A stretch of DNA of 64,000 bases from Neolewinella aurantiaca (lineage in GTDB: Bacteria > Bacteroidota > Bacteroidia > Chitinophagales > Saprospiraceae). The translations under genes and the position numbers were made by a program. Shown here piece by piece: positions 15,635-27,000 of the stretch (position 1 is its first letter; the number at the start of each line of letters is the position of its first letter). A model generated the notes under the pieces. That model searched no databases. It had not been told where the DNA came from and saw only the letters and a list, made by a program, of their open reading frames with translations. Where the stretch lies: contig NZ_VOXD01000018.1 in the NCBI RefSeq assembly GCF_008014675.1, forward strand, positions 1 to 64,000, written 5' to 3'.

Positions 15635-15953
15635 AGTAAAGTTGGTTTTTTGGATAGTTTAATGGCATTCCTTTCAACAGTAATGCCTGCCTTGTTTCGC
15701 TATAAAAACGGAAGCCCCCGATTTCGTGTTCGGAATTGCTGAAATTAATAATTCAGCAGCTTGTAATACGCAGCTCCGACACCCTGGCAAAACGAATTAC
15801 ACCCCGAAACGGCAAGCATTACACTTTTTAATTCCACGTAAGTCACTGTTATGAAAATTAAAGCAATGTCCGTCGCGGTAGGAATTAAAATATTAAAAAC
15901 TGGTCATTCTCGGCTTAATGTTATCTTACTCCCTCCCACACAACCCATTTATC
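15635..15953. other. Divergent intergenic region
   Basis: Apart from the palindrome at 15738-15757 and AT-rich promoter-like DNA near both ends (TTATCTTAC at about 15920), no gene or repeat is seen. Confidence 0.45.
15738..15757. promoter_or_regulatory. 20-bp palindrome between divergent genes
   Basis: GCTGAAATTAATAATTCAGC has 6-bp perfect arms around an AT core. It could be an operator for the lipoprotein and/or oxidoreductase gene. There is no second copy. Confidence 0.35.
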
Positions 15954-17267
15954 ATGCAACGACGTCAATTCTTAGCTTCAGTACCTGCTCTGCTCCTTAG
16001 TCCCGCCACCTTGCACCCGCGGCCGCGCCCCAAAGTGGCCCTGATCGGCTGTGGATGGTATGGCAAGAGCGATCTGCTGCGTCTTATTCAGGTTGCAGAC
16101 ACCGACGTCGTCGGTCTTTGCGATGTGGACGCAAATATGCTGGAGGAGGCGAGGAGTTTGTTGTACGAAAGGCAGCCGCACCACCAACCGGGGTTGTACC
16201 GCAAACACGAAGACCTGCTCGCCCGGGCAAAACCAGACATTGTTCTTATCGCCACGCCAGATCACTGGCACGCCCTCCAGGCCGTGGATGCGCTCAAAGC
16301 CGGCTGCCACCTTTACCTGCAAAAACCGATTGGTGTAGATGTAGGTGAGTGTGAAGCCATCCTTGCGGCGGCACGCCGCCACAAACGCGTCGTTCAGGTC
16401 GGGCTGCAGAGACGGAGCACCCCGCACTTGCTCGAAATGAAAGACCGCTATATTGACAGCGGATTACTTGGTGAAGTCCACCACGTGGAGATGCACTGTT
16501 ACTACCACATGCGTGACCGCTCCGTCCGGGAAGTAGTCTCCGTACCGGATCATTTTGATTATGAACAGTGGACCGGTCCTGCTCCCCTCCTACCCTTCAA
16601 AGGGCTTCCTCACCGGCGCTGGCGCGCATTCCGGGAGTACGGCAACGGCATTGTCGGCGACATGTGTGTCCATTATTTCGATGCCGTACGCTGGTTACTC
16701 GGGCTGGGCTGGCCAACGCGGGTAAGTAGCCTGGGCGGCGTTTTTGTTCAAACCGACGCCGATGCCACCATTACTGACACCCAAACCGCCGTATTCGAAT
16801 ATCCGGAGCAAAAACTCAACTGCCACTGGACGCACCGCAGTTGGGGACAAGCTCCCGATGCCGACTGGCCCTGGGCGTTCACCCTTTACGGTACTGGCGG
16901 AACCCTCCGCGCCTCTACCCATCGCTACGAGTGGAAACCCAATAAGGGCGAAGCAATCGTTGCAGAAGCGACCTACGAACGGGAGAAATTCCCCGAAGAC
17001 ACTACGGAAAAAGGCATCGAAATCCACGTAGCGCCCGCAACGCGGGCGCACATGACTGATTTCCTCGCCGCGATTGAAAACAACCAGAAACCCGCAGCGG
17101 ACATCGAAGACGGGTACATTTCTACCGTAGCCTGCATTATGGCCAATATGGCCTGCGAACTGGGAAGACCTTTGACGTATGATCCCAGGAAGAAGGTTGT
17201 AACGGACGATGAAGAGGCCACTACGTTACTGGAACGAAAATACAGGAAGGGCTATACCCGCCCCTAA
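15954..17267 (+). CDS. Gfo/Idh/MocA-family oxidoreductase with Tat signal
   Basis: A 437-aa NAD(P)-dependent sugar oxidoreductase. The N-terminus MQRRQFLASVPALLLSPATL is a twin-arginine signal, so the enzyme is exported folded with its cofactor, as is common for this family in Bacteroidota. The Rossmann motif GCGWYG is at 33-38, ATPDHWHA follows, and the usual EKP motif appears as LQKPIG. The C-terminal domain carries GDMCVHYFDAVRWLL with the likely catalytic His. Start at the ATG before MQRRQ fits the Tat signal; the upstream in-frame ATG overlaps a promoter-like box. A dispersed 19-bp repeat (16011-16029) encodes the junction between signal peptide and mature enzyme. Substrate unknown. Confidence 0.85.
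   Translation: MQRRQFLASVPALLLSPATLHPRPRPKVALIGCGWYGKSDLLRLIQVADTDVVGLCDVDANMLEEARSLLYERQPHHQPGLYRKHEDLLARAKPDIVLIATPDHWHALQAVDALKAGCHLYLQKPIGVDVGECEAILAAARRHKRVVQVGLQRRSTPHLLEMKDRYIDSGLLGEVHHVEMHCYYHMRDRSVREVVSVPDHFDYEQWTGPAPLLPFKGLPHRRWRAFREYGNGIVGDMCVHYFDAVRWLLGLGWPTRVSSLGGVFVQTDADATITDTQTAVFEYPEQKLNCHWTHRSWGQAPDADWPWAFTLYGTGGTLRASTHRYEWKPNKGEAIVAEATYEREKFPEDTTEKGIEIHVAPATRAHMTDFLAAIENNQKPAADIEDGYISTVACIMANMACELGRPLTYDPRKKVVTDDEEATTLLERKYRKGYTRP
16011..16029 (+). repeat. Dispersed 19-bp repeat, copy 2 (inside a gene)
   Basis: TTGCACCCGCGGCCGCGCC differs from the consensus at one position. It encodes LHPRPRP after the Tat signal of the oxidoreductase. Confidence 0.75.
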
Positions 17268-17273
17268 AGCGGA

Positions 17274-17846
17274 TTATTTGTTCTTCTTCACGTATTCCGT
17301 CAGGATTACGATCATCTGGGTTTCCACCTTCCCTTCAATCTGTCCGGCGTTATCCGGCACCAAGCGGATGTTGCGCACGGCGGTGCCACGCTTAGCGGTG
17401 AAGTTGGCTCCCTTCACCTTGAGGTCCTTGATGAGCGTTACGGAATCTCCTGCTTCCAGGATATTGCCGTTGCTGTCTTTATGCACGACGGCGTTTTCGT
17501 CCGGCAGGCCTGCCTTGGCCCATTCCATGGTTTCGTCTTCCAGGTACATCATATCCAAAAGATCCTGGGGCCAGCCCTCACCGCGGAGTTGGTGCAGCAT
17601 CCGGTAAGCGACCACCTTCACGGCTTCGGTTTCAGACCACATGCTATCGTTGAGGCAACGCCAGTCGTTGGGCTCCGGCTCGGTCGTTCCGTCCAGTTGA
17701 TCCTTCAGTCTTTGGGTCACAACGATGGTTTGCTCCGGTGTTCCGTCGGAGTTAGGTCCGACCTCATAAATAGTAAGGTTATCAGCTTCACCGCTTAGTT
17801 CACAGGCGTTATTTGCTCTTTGGAGGAGGGTTTTATCTATTTTCAT
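17274..17846 (-). CDS. PhnA/YjdM-family protein
   Basis: The 190-aa protein has the C-terminal PhnA domain (about 120-190) with DSNGNILEAGDSVTLIKDLK, KRGTAVRNIRL and EGKVETQMIVILTEYVKK, which defines the family. E. coli YjdM (formerly PhnA) has been named for phosphonate use, but its real role is unclear. The N-terminal 110 residues contain a CELSG segment and acidic helical DNA-damage-unrelated sequence that I do not recognise. It is convergent with the oxidoreductase gene, with only six bases between the stops. A perfect -7 box lies four bases before the ATG. Confidence 0.8.
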   Translation of the reverse strand: MKIDKTLLQRANNACELSGEADNLTIYEVGPNSDGTPEQTIVVTQRLKDQLDGTTEPEPNDWRCLNDSMWSETEAVKVVAYRMLHQLRGEGWPQDLLDMMYLEDETMEWAKAGLPDENAVVHKDSNGNILEAGDSVTLIKDLKVKGANFTAKRGTAVRNIRLVPDNAGQIEGKVETQMIVILTEYVKKNK

Positions 17847-17850
17847 GGCG

Positions 17851-17858
17851 CAAAGATA
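17851..17858 (-). promoter_or_regulatory. -7 box TATCTTTG, four bases from the phnA-like start
   Basis: An exact TAnnTTTG match ending four bases before ATG at 17846 predicts a leaderless transcript. Confidence 0.55.
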
Positions 17859-17916
17859 GAAGTGTTCCTGATCTATACCTATCGTGGTCAGTTATAAGTA
17901 ATCAGGAGCTGCCCGG

Positions 17917-19443
17917 CTAGAGCGTCAGCATATAATCGATCACCAGATCCCGCAGGTCATTCTTCACCGTCTTACCCTCAATTTTCACCGTAGCGACGGG
18001 TTCGTCCTTCAAATAGTCCTTAAGGAACCCAAGGTTGGCTTCGTTCCCTGCGGCCATGAAAGCGGGCATTACAACTTTGTAGGTTTGGGTGGGGACAATG
18101 GCCGCGCCGTTCAGGGAGGTGCCGTCCGCATTATTGCCGAGCAATTGCAGGTAACCGCCTTCGCCGTAATTGGTCTTCATCCCTGTTTGCAGTAATTTGG
18201 AGACGACGTCTCCCGGCATTTCCAGGGTCACGAATTCGCCGCCGTAGGGAAAGGTCCGGAGGACATCGTACTCAGTGACGGTGTTGAACAGGTTGTCGTC
18301 CAGGCGCATGGAGCCGGAATTGAGGGCATAGAGATCGGCGCCGGGAAAGGCGCGGGCGATGGAAGCCATCGTGAGCTGGCCGTAGTTGGTTTGGCTGGTG
18401 CGGATGAGGTGCTCTTTGCAGACCAGCGGTTCGTCCATTTCCATGACTACGTGCTCAGCGTCGTAGCCCATATCGGTCATGAGACCGTAAACCTGGCCGA
18501 GCCATTTATCGACAACGGCTTTGGTTTTGGATTCTTCGGCGATGGTGTCGTCGATGGTTTTTAGTTCGGAGCGGACGTTGGTCATGCCGGTTGCCGGGTC
18601 AAAGCGAACGCGGTGGATGTAGACGGTTTTGGCGTTCGCATCGGCCTTTGTGATGATGGTGGAGCCCACGTAGCGGCTGAGGTTGGCGTGCTCGTGTCCT
18701 CCCAGAAAGAGAGGCACACCGGGGACTTTTTCGGCCAGCTCGATGTCTTCGTCGAGGTTGTTGTGGGTGATGGCGAGTTGAAGATCGGAGACCGGTTTCA
18801 GCTCGGCGAGGGTTTGGCGGAAGCTTTCGTTCACATCTTTATAGCTCAGGTAAGGCATCTGGGTAAAGGGCAGCACTACGCCCAGAATCCCGAGCCTGAT
18901 CGTCTGTCCGCCCGCAGTAATGGGATGCACGATGTAAGGCGGCACCGGTTTATCTCCTTGTAAAAAAGCGCGCTCGCCGCCGTTTTCACCAACGTAGTTC
19001 ACGTTGCAGACCGTCCAGGCGAAATCGCTCTGTGCGATTCGCTTTTCGAGCAGAGCGGGATCGCTGATGTCGAATTCATGATTGCCGAAGGTCACATAGT
19101 CCAGCCCCATTGCGTTAAGGGTTTCGACCATTTGCAACCCGGCGATCTTTTCGCGCTCTCCGTTTTCGTTGTCAATTTTCATCGTGCCCAGAAAGGAGGG
19201 GCTCAGAAAATCCCCGGCAAGCACGGTGATTACGTTGGAATTCTCATTCAGCAGTTCCTGCCGGACCGTGGCCACGCGGGCAAGACCACCAGCCTTTCCT
19301 CCTTCCAGAGGAGCGATTTCGTAGACATCATTGAGTTGGAGGACAATAAAATCGACCGGTTCGCTCCTGGGGGCCGTCACCATCCGGGGTGCATTACAGG
19401 CCGCCAGGAAAACGAGGCAAAGAAATAAGAAGTAATTTTTCAT
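17917..19443 (-). CDS. Lipoprotein 5'-nucleotidase / bifunctional metallophosphatase (UshA family)
   Basis: The 508-aa protein starts with a lipoprotein signal ending LAAC (Cys16), so it is probably anchored in the outer membrane facing the periplasm. The calcineurin-like domain shows LQLNDVYE (35-42), GDFLSP (77-82), GNHEFD (120-125), THNN and GGHEH, which are the metal-binding positions. The second position is D-V rather than the usual D-x-H, which may alter one metal ligand. The C-terminal 5'-nucleotidase domain has NSGSMRLDD. The likely role is dephosphorylation of nucleotides for salvage. ATG at 19443 is chosen because the signal peptide begins there; the upstream 22 codons are spurious. 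Gene is monocistronic. Confidence 0.86.
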   Translation of the reverse strand: MKNYFLFLCLVFLAACNAPRMVTAPRSEPVDFIVLQLNDVYEIAPLEGGKAGGLARVATVRQELLNENSNVITVLAGDFLSPSFLGTMKIDNENGEREKIAGLQMVETLNAMGLDYVTFGNHEFDISDPALLEKRIAQSDFAWTVCNVNYVGENGGERAFLQGDKPVPPYIVHPITAGGQTIRLGILGVVLPFTQMPYLSYKDVNESFRQTLAELKPVSDLQLAITHNNLDEDIELAEKVPGVPLFLGGHEHANLSRYVGSTIITKADANAKTVYIHRVRFDPATGMTNVRSELKTIDDTIAEESKTKAVVDKWLGQVYGLMTDMGYDAEHVVMEMDEPLVCKEHLIRTSQTNYGQLTMASIARAFPGADLYALNSGSMRLDDNLFNTVTEYDVLRTFPYGGEFVTLEMPGDVVSKLLQTGMKTNYGEGGYLQLLGNNADGTSLNGAAIVPTQTYKVVMPAFMAAGNEANLGFLKDYLKDEPVATVKIEGKTVKNDLRDLVIDYMLTL

Positions 19444-19547
19444 AGCGTATGGGTTATGGATACAAGGTAAGGTTTGCGGGTAAAGACGCAGACTTTCCGG
19501 CGTTTGCACACATTTTGGGCAATACTTCTGCTTCAGGCTGAATTAGT

Positions 19548-19566
19548 GGCGGGGCCGCAGGTGCAA
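19548..19566 (-). repeat. Dispersed 19-bp repeat, copy 3
   Basis: The minus strand reads TTGCACCTGCGGCCCCGCC, one mismatch to the consensus. The flanking AAAGTAAGTTT on the plus strand is also shared with copy 6. Confidence 0.75.
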
Positions 19567-19677
19567 AGTAAGTTTCTCCGAAGGAGCAAGGTAGCGAGGC
19601 TCAGCTGATTTAACTTAAGGGAAATCATAGAAGATTATCGATGAGGTTTTAACCCCATGCTTTTCAAAAACCTATCC

Positions 19678-19696
19678 TCGCACCTGCGTGCGCGCC
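19678..19696 (+). repeat. Dispersed 19-bp repeat, copy 4
   Basis: TCGCACCTGCGTGCGCGCC, one mismatch at the second position. Confidence 0.75.
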
Positions 19697-19874
19697 TAAT
19701 GAACAAATATGGCTTCGGTACTGACTCCCTGAAGTGCAACCCGCTTTTATCAATCGCTTAGGGCTATACATCTAAGTTGAGCTTGTGGGATGGGTACGGT
19801 TGAGGAAGCCCGGGGCAATACACGTAGGCACACGATCTGTATATAAACATGTTTGTATGCAGACGGGAAATACA

Positions 19875-19908
19875 AAGCCGCGATGCCTCCAGGGAGACAC
19901 CGCGGCTT
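19875..19908 (-). terminator. Hairpin terminator of the 350-aa T9SS cargo gene
   Basis: AAGCCGCG pairs with CGCGGCTT. On the minus strand it is followed by TTTGTATTT. Confidence 0.75.
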
Positions 19909-19931
19909 CGCGTCAAATCGGTTACGATTGC

Positions 19932-20984
19932 TTAGCGTACAATAACGCGGGTGACTTTGCGCTCTTTGCCGTCGGTGGCAATCAGTTGGTAAACACCAGC
20001 TTTCACTACGGGCAGCTCAGTGTTGAGGCTACCGTTGCTCAGTCCGGTCCAGTCGGCTACTTTACGGCCGTTGGCATCCACCAGCTCAAGGCTGGCACCG
20101 CCAGCCGTCCAGTTACCGTTGAGGCGAACCGTCATGCGGCTACCAGCCGCAGTTGGGTTAGGGTAAACAGAAACGGAACGTTCTGCGGAAACCTCCATAT
20201 CTGCGGTTACGATGGGGCTGAAGTTGCTGGAACCATCGAGGTCAAACTGTTGAAGGCGGTAGTAGTTGGTGCCTTCTGCCGGATTGTTATCGGTGAAGCC
20301 GTAAGTATTGAAAGCAGACGTGGTTTCGTTGCCCAGTACCTTTCCGATATTCTGGAAATCACCGTTCAGGCTGGTAGAGCGCTGAACTTCAAAGTAGCTG
20401 TTCTCCGTTTCGCTGCTGGTCGACCAAGAGAGGTCTACCTGATTACGGTTTGGGGAAGCGGAAAAATCAGCGAGGGTAACGGGGAGTGCGTTGGAGAGGA
20501 AGTCGAAAGTATCCGTTACTCCTACCATTCCGTTAGGCCCGTCGATACGCCCGGATGCCATGTCAGCAACCGTAGCAGTAAAAATAGAATTTCCAGCAAG
20601 GAGGTCTTCACTTCCCGCCCGAAGTTTTATTGTGATCTCATCGCCATCCGTAAAAACCGGGCAATTGTTGCTTTGCTCATCGGTTTGGAGAGGAATGATA
20701 AAACCTTCAGAAGTAGACATCCCGTTGATTATTGTTCCAATCTGTCCTTGCCCAATCAATTCATCCGAGGCGTTGAAAACACCTACGTAGTAGCCTGTCG
20801 CTCCTGCCGCAGAAGGCAACATCCCGTCAAACTCAGCAGCGCCGGTTAGCCGGGGCGGAGTACCGAGGTTCGTAGCCGGTGCATTACAGCCACTTGGGTA
20901 AGAAAATGGAGCCTGTGCATTCAGGCTGAGACTTCCCACTAGTATTAAGGAGGAAAGGGTGATAAATTTTGTCATGTTTTTCAA
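19932..20984 (-). CDS. T9SS type A sorting-domain protein, 350 aa
   Basis: A secreted or surface-attached protein. The signal peptide is MTKFITLSSLILVGSLSLNAQ (either of two close ATGs may start it). The middle contains a fibronectin-like segment, recognisable by LADFSASPNRNQVDLSWSTS and the following NYYRLQQFDLDG, common in this group. The C-terminal domain begins SVSVYPNPTAAGS and ends KVTRVIVR, the T9SS type A sorting signal removed on export through the Por system. The N-terminal 150 residues are not recognised. It lies downstream of the giant cargo gene on the same strand, separated by a hairpin, so partial read-through is possible. Confidence 0.85.
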   Translation of the reverse strand: MKNMTKFITLSSLILVGSLSLNAQAPFSYPSGCNAPATNLGTPPRLTGAAEFDGMLPSAAGATGYYVGVFNASDELIGQGQIGTIINGMSTSEGFIIPLQTDEQSNNCPVFTDGDEITIKLRAGSEDLLAGNSIFTATVADMASGRIDGPNGMVGVTDTFDFLSNALPVTLADFSASPNRNQVDLSWSTSSETENSYFEVQRSTSLNGDFQNIGKVLGNETTSAFNTYGFTDNNPAEGTNYYRLQQFDLDGSSNFSPIVTADMEVSAERSVSVYPNPTAAGSRMTVRLNGNWTAGGASLELVDANGRKVADWTGLSNGSLNTELPVVKAGVYQLIATDGKERKVTRVIVR

Positions 20985-20997
20985 TTTAGTTTATGAA

Positions 20998-21035
20998 GGG
21001 GGAGCACTCCTCATACAAAAGCGAAGTGCTCCCCC
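20998..21035 (-). terminator. Hairpin after the giant surface-protein gene
   Basis: GGGGGAGCACT pairs exactly with AGTGCTCCCCC over an 11-bp stem. The minus-strand tail is only weakly T-rich, so it may be a leaky terminator or mRNA-stabilising stem. Confidence 0.65.
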
Positions 21036-21054
21036 AAATGGGATAAGGGCGAAG

Positions 21055-24000
21055 TTACTGTTTAACAACCTGACGATTGGCCAGGATCTCAGCAGCAGCA
21101 GTAATTCGTACCTGATAGGTACCTGCCGGTAAACCGGAGAGGTCCAGGTCAATCTGCTCGAGTCCAACCCCAGGTTGATCAATTGTCTGTTCACTAATCA
21201 TCTGACCAAAGAGACTGAATAGTTCAACATGAACCGATTCATACTCAGTAGGCAGGTTGAGTTCCAACTTAGTAAAGTCCTGAGTTGGGTTGGGGAAGAC
21301 CTCCATACTGAAACTGCTATTGTGTTCAACGATTTCAGCCTCTGTAGAGAGGTTGGAGAAGTTGAGGTCCAGACGAGTTAGTTTCCAGTTTCCAGAGAAA
21401 TTGAGGTCGGCAGCGACTTGCTCGCCACGCAGGTTAGCAAAGAATGTTTCACCCACGGCAAGCCCTTCGCGCAGACGTTCGGTCGTTTCGAGGTCACCGA
21501 ACAGGAATGTGTTCATGTATATACCTCCTTCAAGAACTTCTGTTTGACCAACAACCATGCCTTCGGCATCGGTGAAAGTCAACATCTCTCCTACGAACTC
21601 TTCTCCATTCTCAATCACACCGTAAAGGCGGTCAAAAGCAGAGGTTGCTAATGGCCCATTATCGCGCCATGTACCATTACCGTAAGCTGAGTTTACGTCA
21701 ATGATGTAACCAGTACTGTTCTCTACATTTAACAAATTGCCAAATACAAATGGCTGGAAGATCGTTTCCAGTGTTTGGTTATTTGTACGGGAACGAGCCA
21801 GAACTAAATCGCTGTTGCTGATCAATTCATCGAAGTAAGAGAATACAGACTCAGGAGAGGAACCAGCATAACCTACGATGTTGAGGCCCGCTAAAAGCTC
21901 TACACGCAAATCTGTATCTACAGCAGCGCCACAGATTTCAATTGTAGCATCGGTTGCGACTTCTACGATGTAGCCATACCCTGGACGAAGACCACCCTGA
22001 ATGTTATTGATACCGCCAAAGCCAGGAACGAAAGTGTAAGACTGTGGCTGACCAACTTCAGCATAAAGAGCGACTACTGTGAGTAGGTTATTAGAGGCAA
22101 TCTCATCAGCAAAGATGGTTTCTACCGTATTGTCATTAGGCATGACATCGAAAGCGATGGTGTTGAAGCCAGCCTTGAGTTCAATTACATCACATGGAAC
22201 AAAAGTAGAGCAGTCCTCACGGCTGTTCACCTGTACCATGATACCCGTTACGATATCACTACCACAACCATTGGCGCTCACCACCTCGTAAGAGAACTCA
22301 TAAGCTCCCGGGGAGATGTTATCCTGATTGATCGTTCCGTCGGGGTTGACGGTTACAAAATCAACACCGCCGGTTTGGGTAAACGTACCGTTCTGCATTT
22401 CACCGTCCAGCAGGCTGAAGAGGTTGAATACAGGAGCTGACTGACAGGCCTCGCCGATGGTTCCATCGTAAGTACCTGCGTTCGGAGCCGGCTCTACCAT
22501 GATGGTGAAGTCAACAGCAGCAGTTGCACAACCAGAGTTGCCACCACCTACGGTATAGGTGAAGTCGATTGCCACCGGAGTAGCGTCAGCACCACCAACC
22601 ATTGGGGTGAAGTTGGCACCATTCAGTACACCCAGTCCGGGATCGCCGTTGGTGAAAGAGAATACGCCTCCCTGGTCTTCGCCGATGAGGGCGTTGTTCA
22701 GCACGAAGTTGACGTCATCACAAAGAATACCTAATCCCTGGTCTGCCATACCCGCTTCTGCTGTGGTTTGGAAGTTGAGGGTGATGGTGTCAGTGATCAC
22801 ACCACAACCATTGGCAGAATCATTGTAGATCACTTCGAAGTTCACTGTACCTGGCGTGAAGGCCGAGGCATTGGAACTTGGAGTAATGGTTACACTGCGC
22901 TGGTTATTGTACACAATTGTATTGGCCTGGGTGTTCGGGTCACCAACGAAGGTGACTCCTCCTCCGGTGCCACGCTCCAGCGAGTAGCCGGCAGCAGTAC
23001 CTCCGATGTACTCATAACGGTACTCTCCGGGAGTATCGCTGATCATACCTCCGTTGACATCAATCGCAAAGAGGGAAGTTGCCACACCAGGATCAGCACA
23101 GAGTACTGACTCGTTAGCGATAAGGTCAATCTCGGCGCGGTAGCTGACGGTAGTTGTATCCGGCGTTCCGACACACTCTCCGCTGTAGGGGGTTACGATG
23201 TAGGTTACCGTTTTAATACCGGGTGTGGTATTAGTGTAGGCAAAGTCCTGACTCCGCACACCATTGGTAGCCGTTGCGGCTCCCAGTATGGTGAACGTTC
23301 CCGTTGGAGTAGAACCTATGGCATCCAGTCCGGCATCAGTAACATCTACGATGAAACTGTCTACGGCAACACCAGCTGAGTTGCTGTTCCGTACCAGAAG
23401 ATCGAATACCTGGCCGCTACAGATAGTATCGGCACCTGCCGGGAAGGCTGCACCAGTACCGTCCATTTCAGTTTGAGCGAAAGCACCGTTGACCGGGTTA
23501 ATCACTACGTCAAACTGGATAATTCCATCAGACTGGCAGTCAATTCCGTCGTTCTGGAAACCAGGTGTTCCGTTGGCTTCAATGTAAGCCCGGTACTCGA
23601 CGGTAAAGAGCTGAGATGCACCGGTCATGTTCACCAGTTCTCCGGCAGCATAACTAAGGCTGTCCGCGAGTTCACTCGCCGGGAAGTTGAAGATGGTATT
23701 CAGCGGGTAACCGGAGATTCCGTCGTCGTCAGTTGTAACTTCAAAGTTCACCATCAGCGTACCTGCTGCACTGGTAGATGTAGCCGGAACAACAGCGGTC
23801 ACTGCCGCGCCGGAACAAACTCCGAACTCAGGATTCGGGAAGCCAAGGCGGGCATTGTCGAGGCCAAAGGTTTCGGTGCTGTCCATCGACATCAGGGTTA
23901 CGTCAGCGAACGGATTCGGGTTAACGGTAACGGTGTACACTACAGAATCACCTGCACAAGCGCCGTTGGCAACTTTAACGGTGTACGTCACGTCCAGCGG

Positions 24001-27000
24001 GCTGGCCGTTGTATTCGTAAGTTCATCGTTTTTCATGTAATTACGACCACCGGTAGCGGGGTAGCTGCCGTTGGTTTTTGTCAGCGTAATTCCGGCGGGC
24101 AGGTTGATATCGTATTCAATAGTTATGCGGTTCTGGAAAGCGTTCGTTCCGGTAGTAGTCGGGAAAGCGCTGTTCGCCGCAGGGAATACTTCCAGTCCGG
24201 TAGTAGAACCGGTACAGATGGTTGTATCGATCTGATTGGTAGCAGACTCCACGATATCGATAACCGGTTCCGCGGCGTAGCGGAATTCATACGTGATCAG
24301 GTCGCTTGAGCAGTCAGGTCCGGAAACCAGACGTACTTCATAAGTAACGACTACCGGGCCACCGGTACGGTTGCGGTAAGTGTCGGCCCCAAAGAATCCT
24401 TCAGAACGGAGCACCATAGCTGGCGAACCGGCGTAAGACGATGAGATCGTTTCGAAGTTTACCGCGTTGGCAGCCGAAATATCACTGTAAACAGTATCGA
24501 TGATGATTGAATCATAAGCAACGAGTACCGCTGACTGCTCCGCATCAACATCAAAGCCAGCATCGGCGAGGGATACATTGGAGCAAACGTCAACTTGCGC
24601 CGGAGCAACTTCCTCGTTGAGGAATTCCGGGTAGACAGATACGGTGAAGGTGATCGTATCACCGAAACATTCAGCACCGCTGGTAGAACCACTGATGATT
24701 ACCGGAATGATTTGGTAGGTCACCGTAGCAGTATCGGTTCCATCGTAGCTTACTTCGGTTTCAAAGAAGTTCACATCCGTTACGCTCGGCCGGTTATTGC
24801 CATTGAAGAAGCTGCTTTGGCTTGCTGCATCAACGTCGTTGCCGAAGGTAACGGTACCATTACCCGCCGTGGTGGTGAGCACACGGGCGCGCAGAGCAGC
24901 AGCTCCGTCGGATGGGATTACATCCGAAGAAATCGTAGCACTGATTCCCTCTCCGCTACAGATAGCTGCAGAGTAGTTGTTGTTTCCGTCGTCAAAAACC
25001 GTTGTGCCGTTACCCGCCAATTCCAGCGTTGGATTTGGCTCAATGGTCAGCGTTACAATTACCTCACTACCCGGGCAGTTGGCCTCAGAGGAAGTAGAGA
25101 AAGTGTAAACGACATCAATCGGAGTATCCGTCGGGTTTTCAAAGCGTTCTCCGAAGAGAATAGTGTCGGTAGCAGAGTCGCCAACGGTGAGGGGAGCTGC
25201 ACTAAGGTCGATCAGTCCCATTCCAACACTGCGGTTAATCAGCGTAAAGACTACATCGTCGTAGACGAGCGTAAAGTCCATGCTAACGTCACCCGCTGCG
25301 GCATCGCCGAAGTCTTTAGTCGTAAACGTATTAGGATTGATGGTTGAAACAGTAGAAGCGTAAGAAGTACCTCCATCTCCGGCCATACCGGTGGTGTTAT
25401 CACCACCATCGCCGCCGGCCCAGCCGCCGCCGCCGCCGCCGCCGTTACCACGACCGCTGCCGCCAAGGCTACCGGAATTCAGATCCATTGCATCGAAGCC
25501 TGCTCCGCCGAAGCCACCTAAGCCAATGCCGTCATTACCATCAGCTGCTGCCGGAGAACTTGGATTAGTTGAGAAGCCCAAAGCATCCTGACCAGCGAAA
25601 GCCTGACCTGCTCCGCCACCACCAGCGGCGACGAATACTTCCATCACATCTCCCTGCGCGAACATACCACGGGTAGAGCCTGCGATTACGTAAAGGAGCG
25701 TAGCATCTCCTCCGTCACCAAAAGTAGAGCCATCAGTTCCGGCACCAGCTTTGCGCACTCGAATGGTGTCTCCTGGCAGCACCTGGTTAGGGTTGCTGCT
25801 TTCGTTCATCTCAATTTCAATCTTACGACCGAGACCGCCACGGAGGGCACCGTTGCCAGAAGCTCCACCGTTACCACCAGTGATGGTGAGATTGATGTTG
25901 CGAATAGAAAATACTCCGGGAGGGACAACATAGTCATTGCTGCTACTGAAATCTTCCGTTTTAGCCACACGGCTACGGAAGTTGTTACCGGAAGTCGGGA
26001 TCGGGAATTGAGTCAACTCGTCGGAGCAGAATGTCGCACTGGCAGGAGCAATCGGGTCCGGGGTCGGGTTGAGGGTTACAATCAGGACGATATCCTCCCC
26101 GCCGCATTCGTCAGCATCACGGGAATTCGTATCGACACCATCTTCAAAGTAAGGAGTAAGCCGGATACGTGTAGTCTGAGCGCTGTTGTTACCGTTGGTG
26201 GTCTGCACATTCTGAGCACCAAGGGTGAAGCTACCCACAGGTGCCACCTGAACGAAAGGACCGCCCGCTGGCAGGCCGAGGAAATCAACATCTCCAGTTG
26301 CCCGAAGCTCTACATAATCAAACTTATTATCAGCAAGCTCAGGAATGTCAAGGTTATCGATCAGGAAATCCTCCCCGCTACAAATTTCAAAGGTATAAGG
26401 AGAACCGCTCTGATCAAGACGTTGAATGGCAGCAGTACCAATCTCGAGGTCGTAAGACAGTTCAGGGGTAGGGTCAAGTTGCAGGGTAATCGTATCGATG
26501 TCGCCCATACAGTCATCACTACCAGGTGCGAGCATATCGTCCACCCCGTTCGTGCCGAACGAGTATAACGTTACGATGTAACGGACCTCGGTGGTTTGAT
26601 CGTCTTCAGCGGTAAGAACCTGACGGATCAGGTCGGAACCAGCTGCTGGGTAAAAATTGTTTCCGTTTACCGTGCTCAGGAATGTACCGTTGCCCGAAGT
26701 AACTCCGCCCAGCGGTGTGCCATCGTTTTCACGACGCCATACGAAAGCGGCGCCAGTTATCGGGTCGACAGTTGTCAGAGGACGAATAACCACCTCGGAG
26801 TTGTCACATATCTGTGCTCCGTTTCCGGGGTTGGTAGTTCCCGTATTCGGGTTATCAATGGTGAGGTTGGTAGCCAAGGACGCCTCGTCGGTCGTTGCTG
26901 GCAAAACCTCAACAATAAGGCGTTTGGTTATGCCCTGGCAATCGTCAGAAGCATTCAGGCCGTCGCCGTCCATACCGTCGCCGCCGTAGGTGTATGCAGC

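Larger units (their letters stand above)
19444..19931. other. Intergenic region between 5'-nucleotidase and T9SS cargo gene
   Basis: The region contains two dispersed 19-bp repeats in opposite orientation (19548-19566 and 19678-19696) and a terminator hairpin for the gene at 19932. No coding frame is convincing. Confidence 0.55.

Noticed and set aside
19785-20849. 354-codon plus-strand frame opposite the T9SS cargo gene
   Set aside because: Complement of a Ser/Thr/Asn-rich protein; starts in a terminator region.
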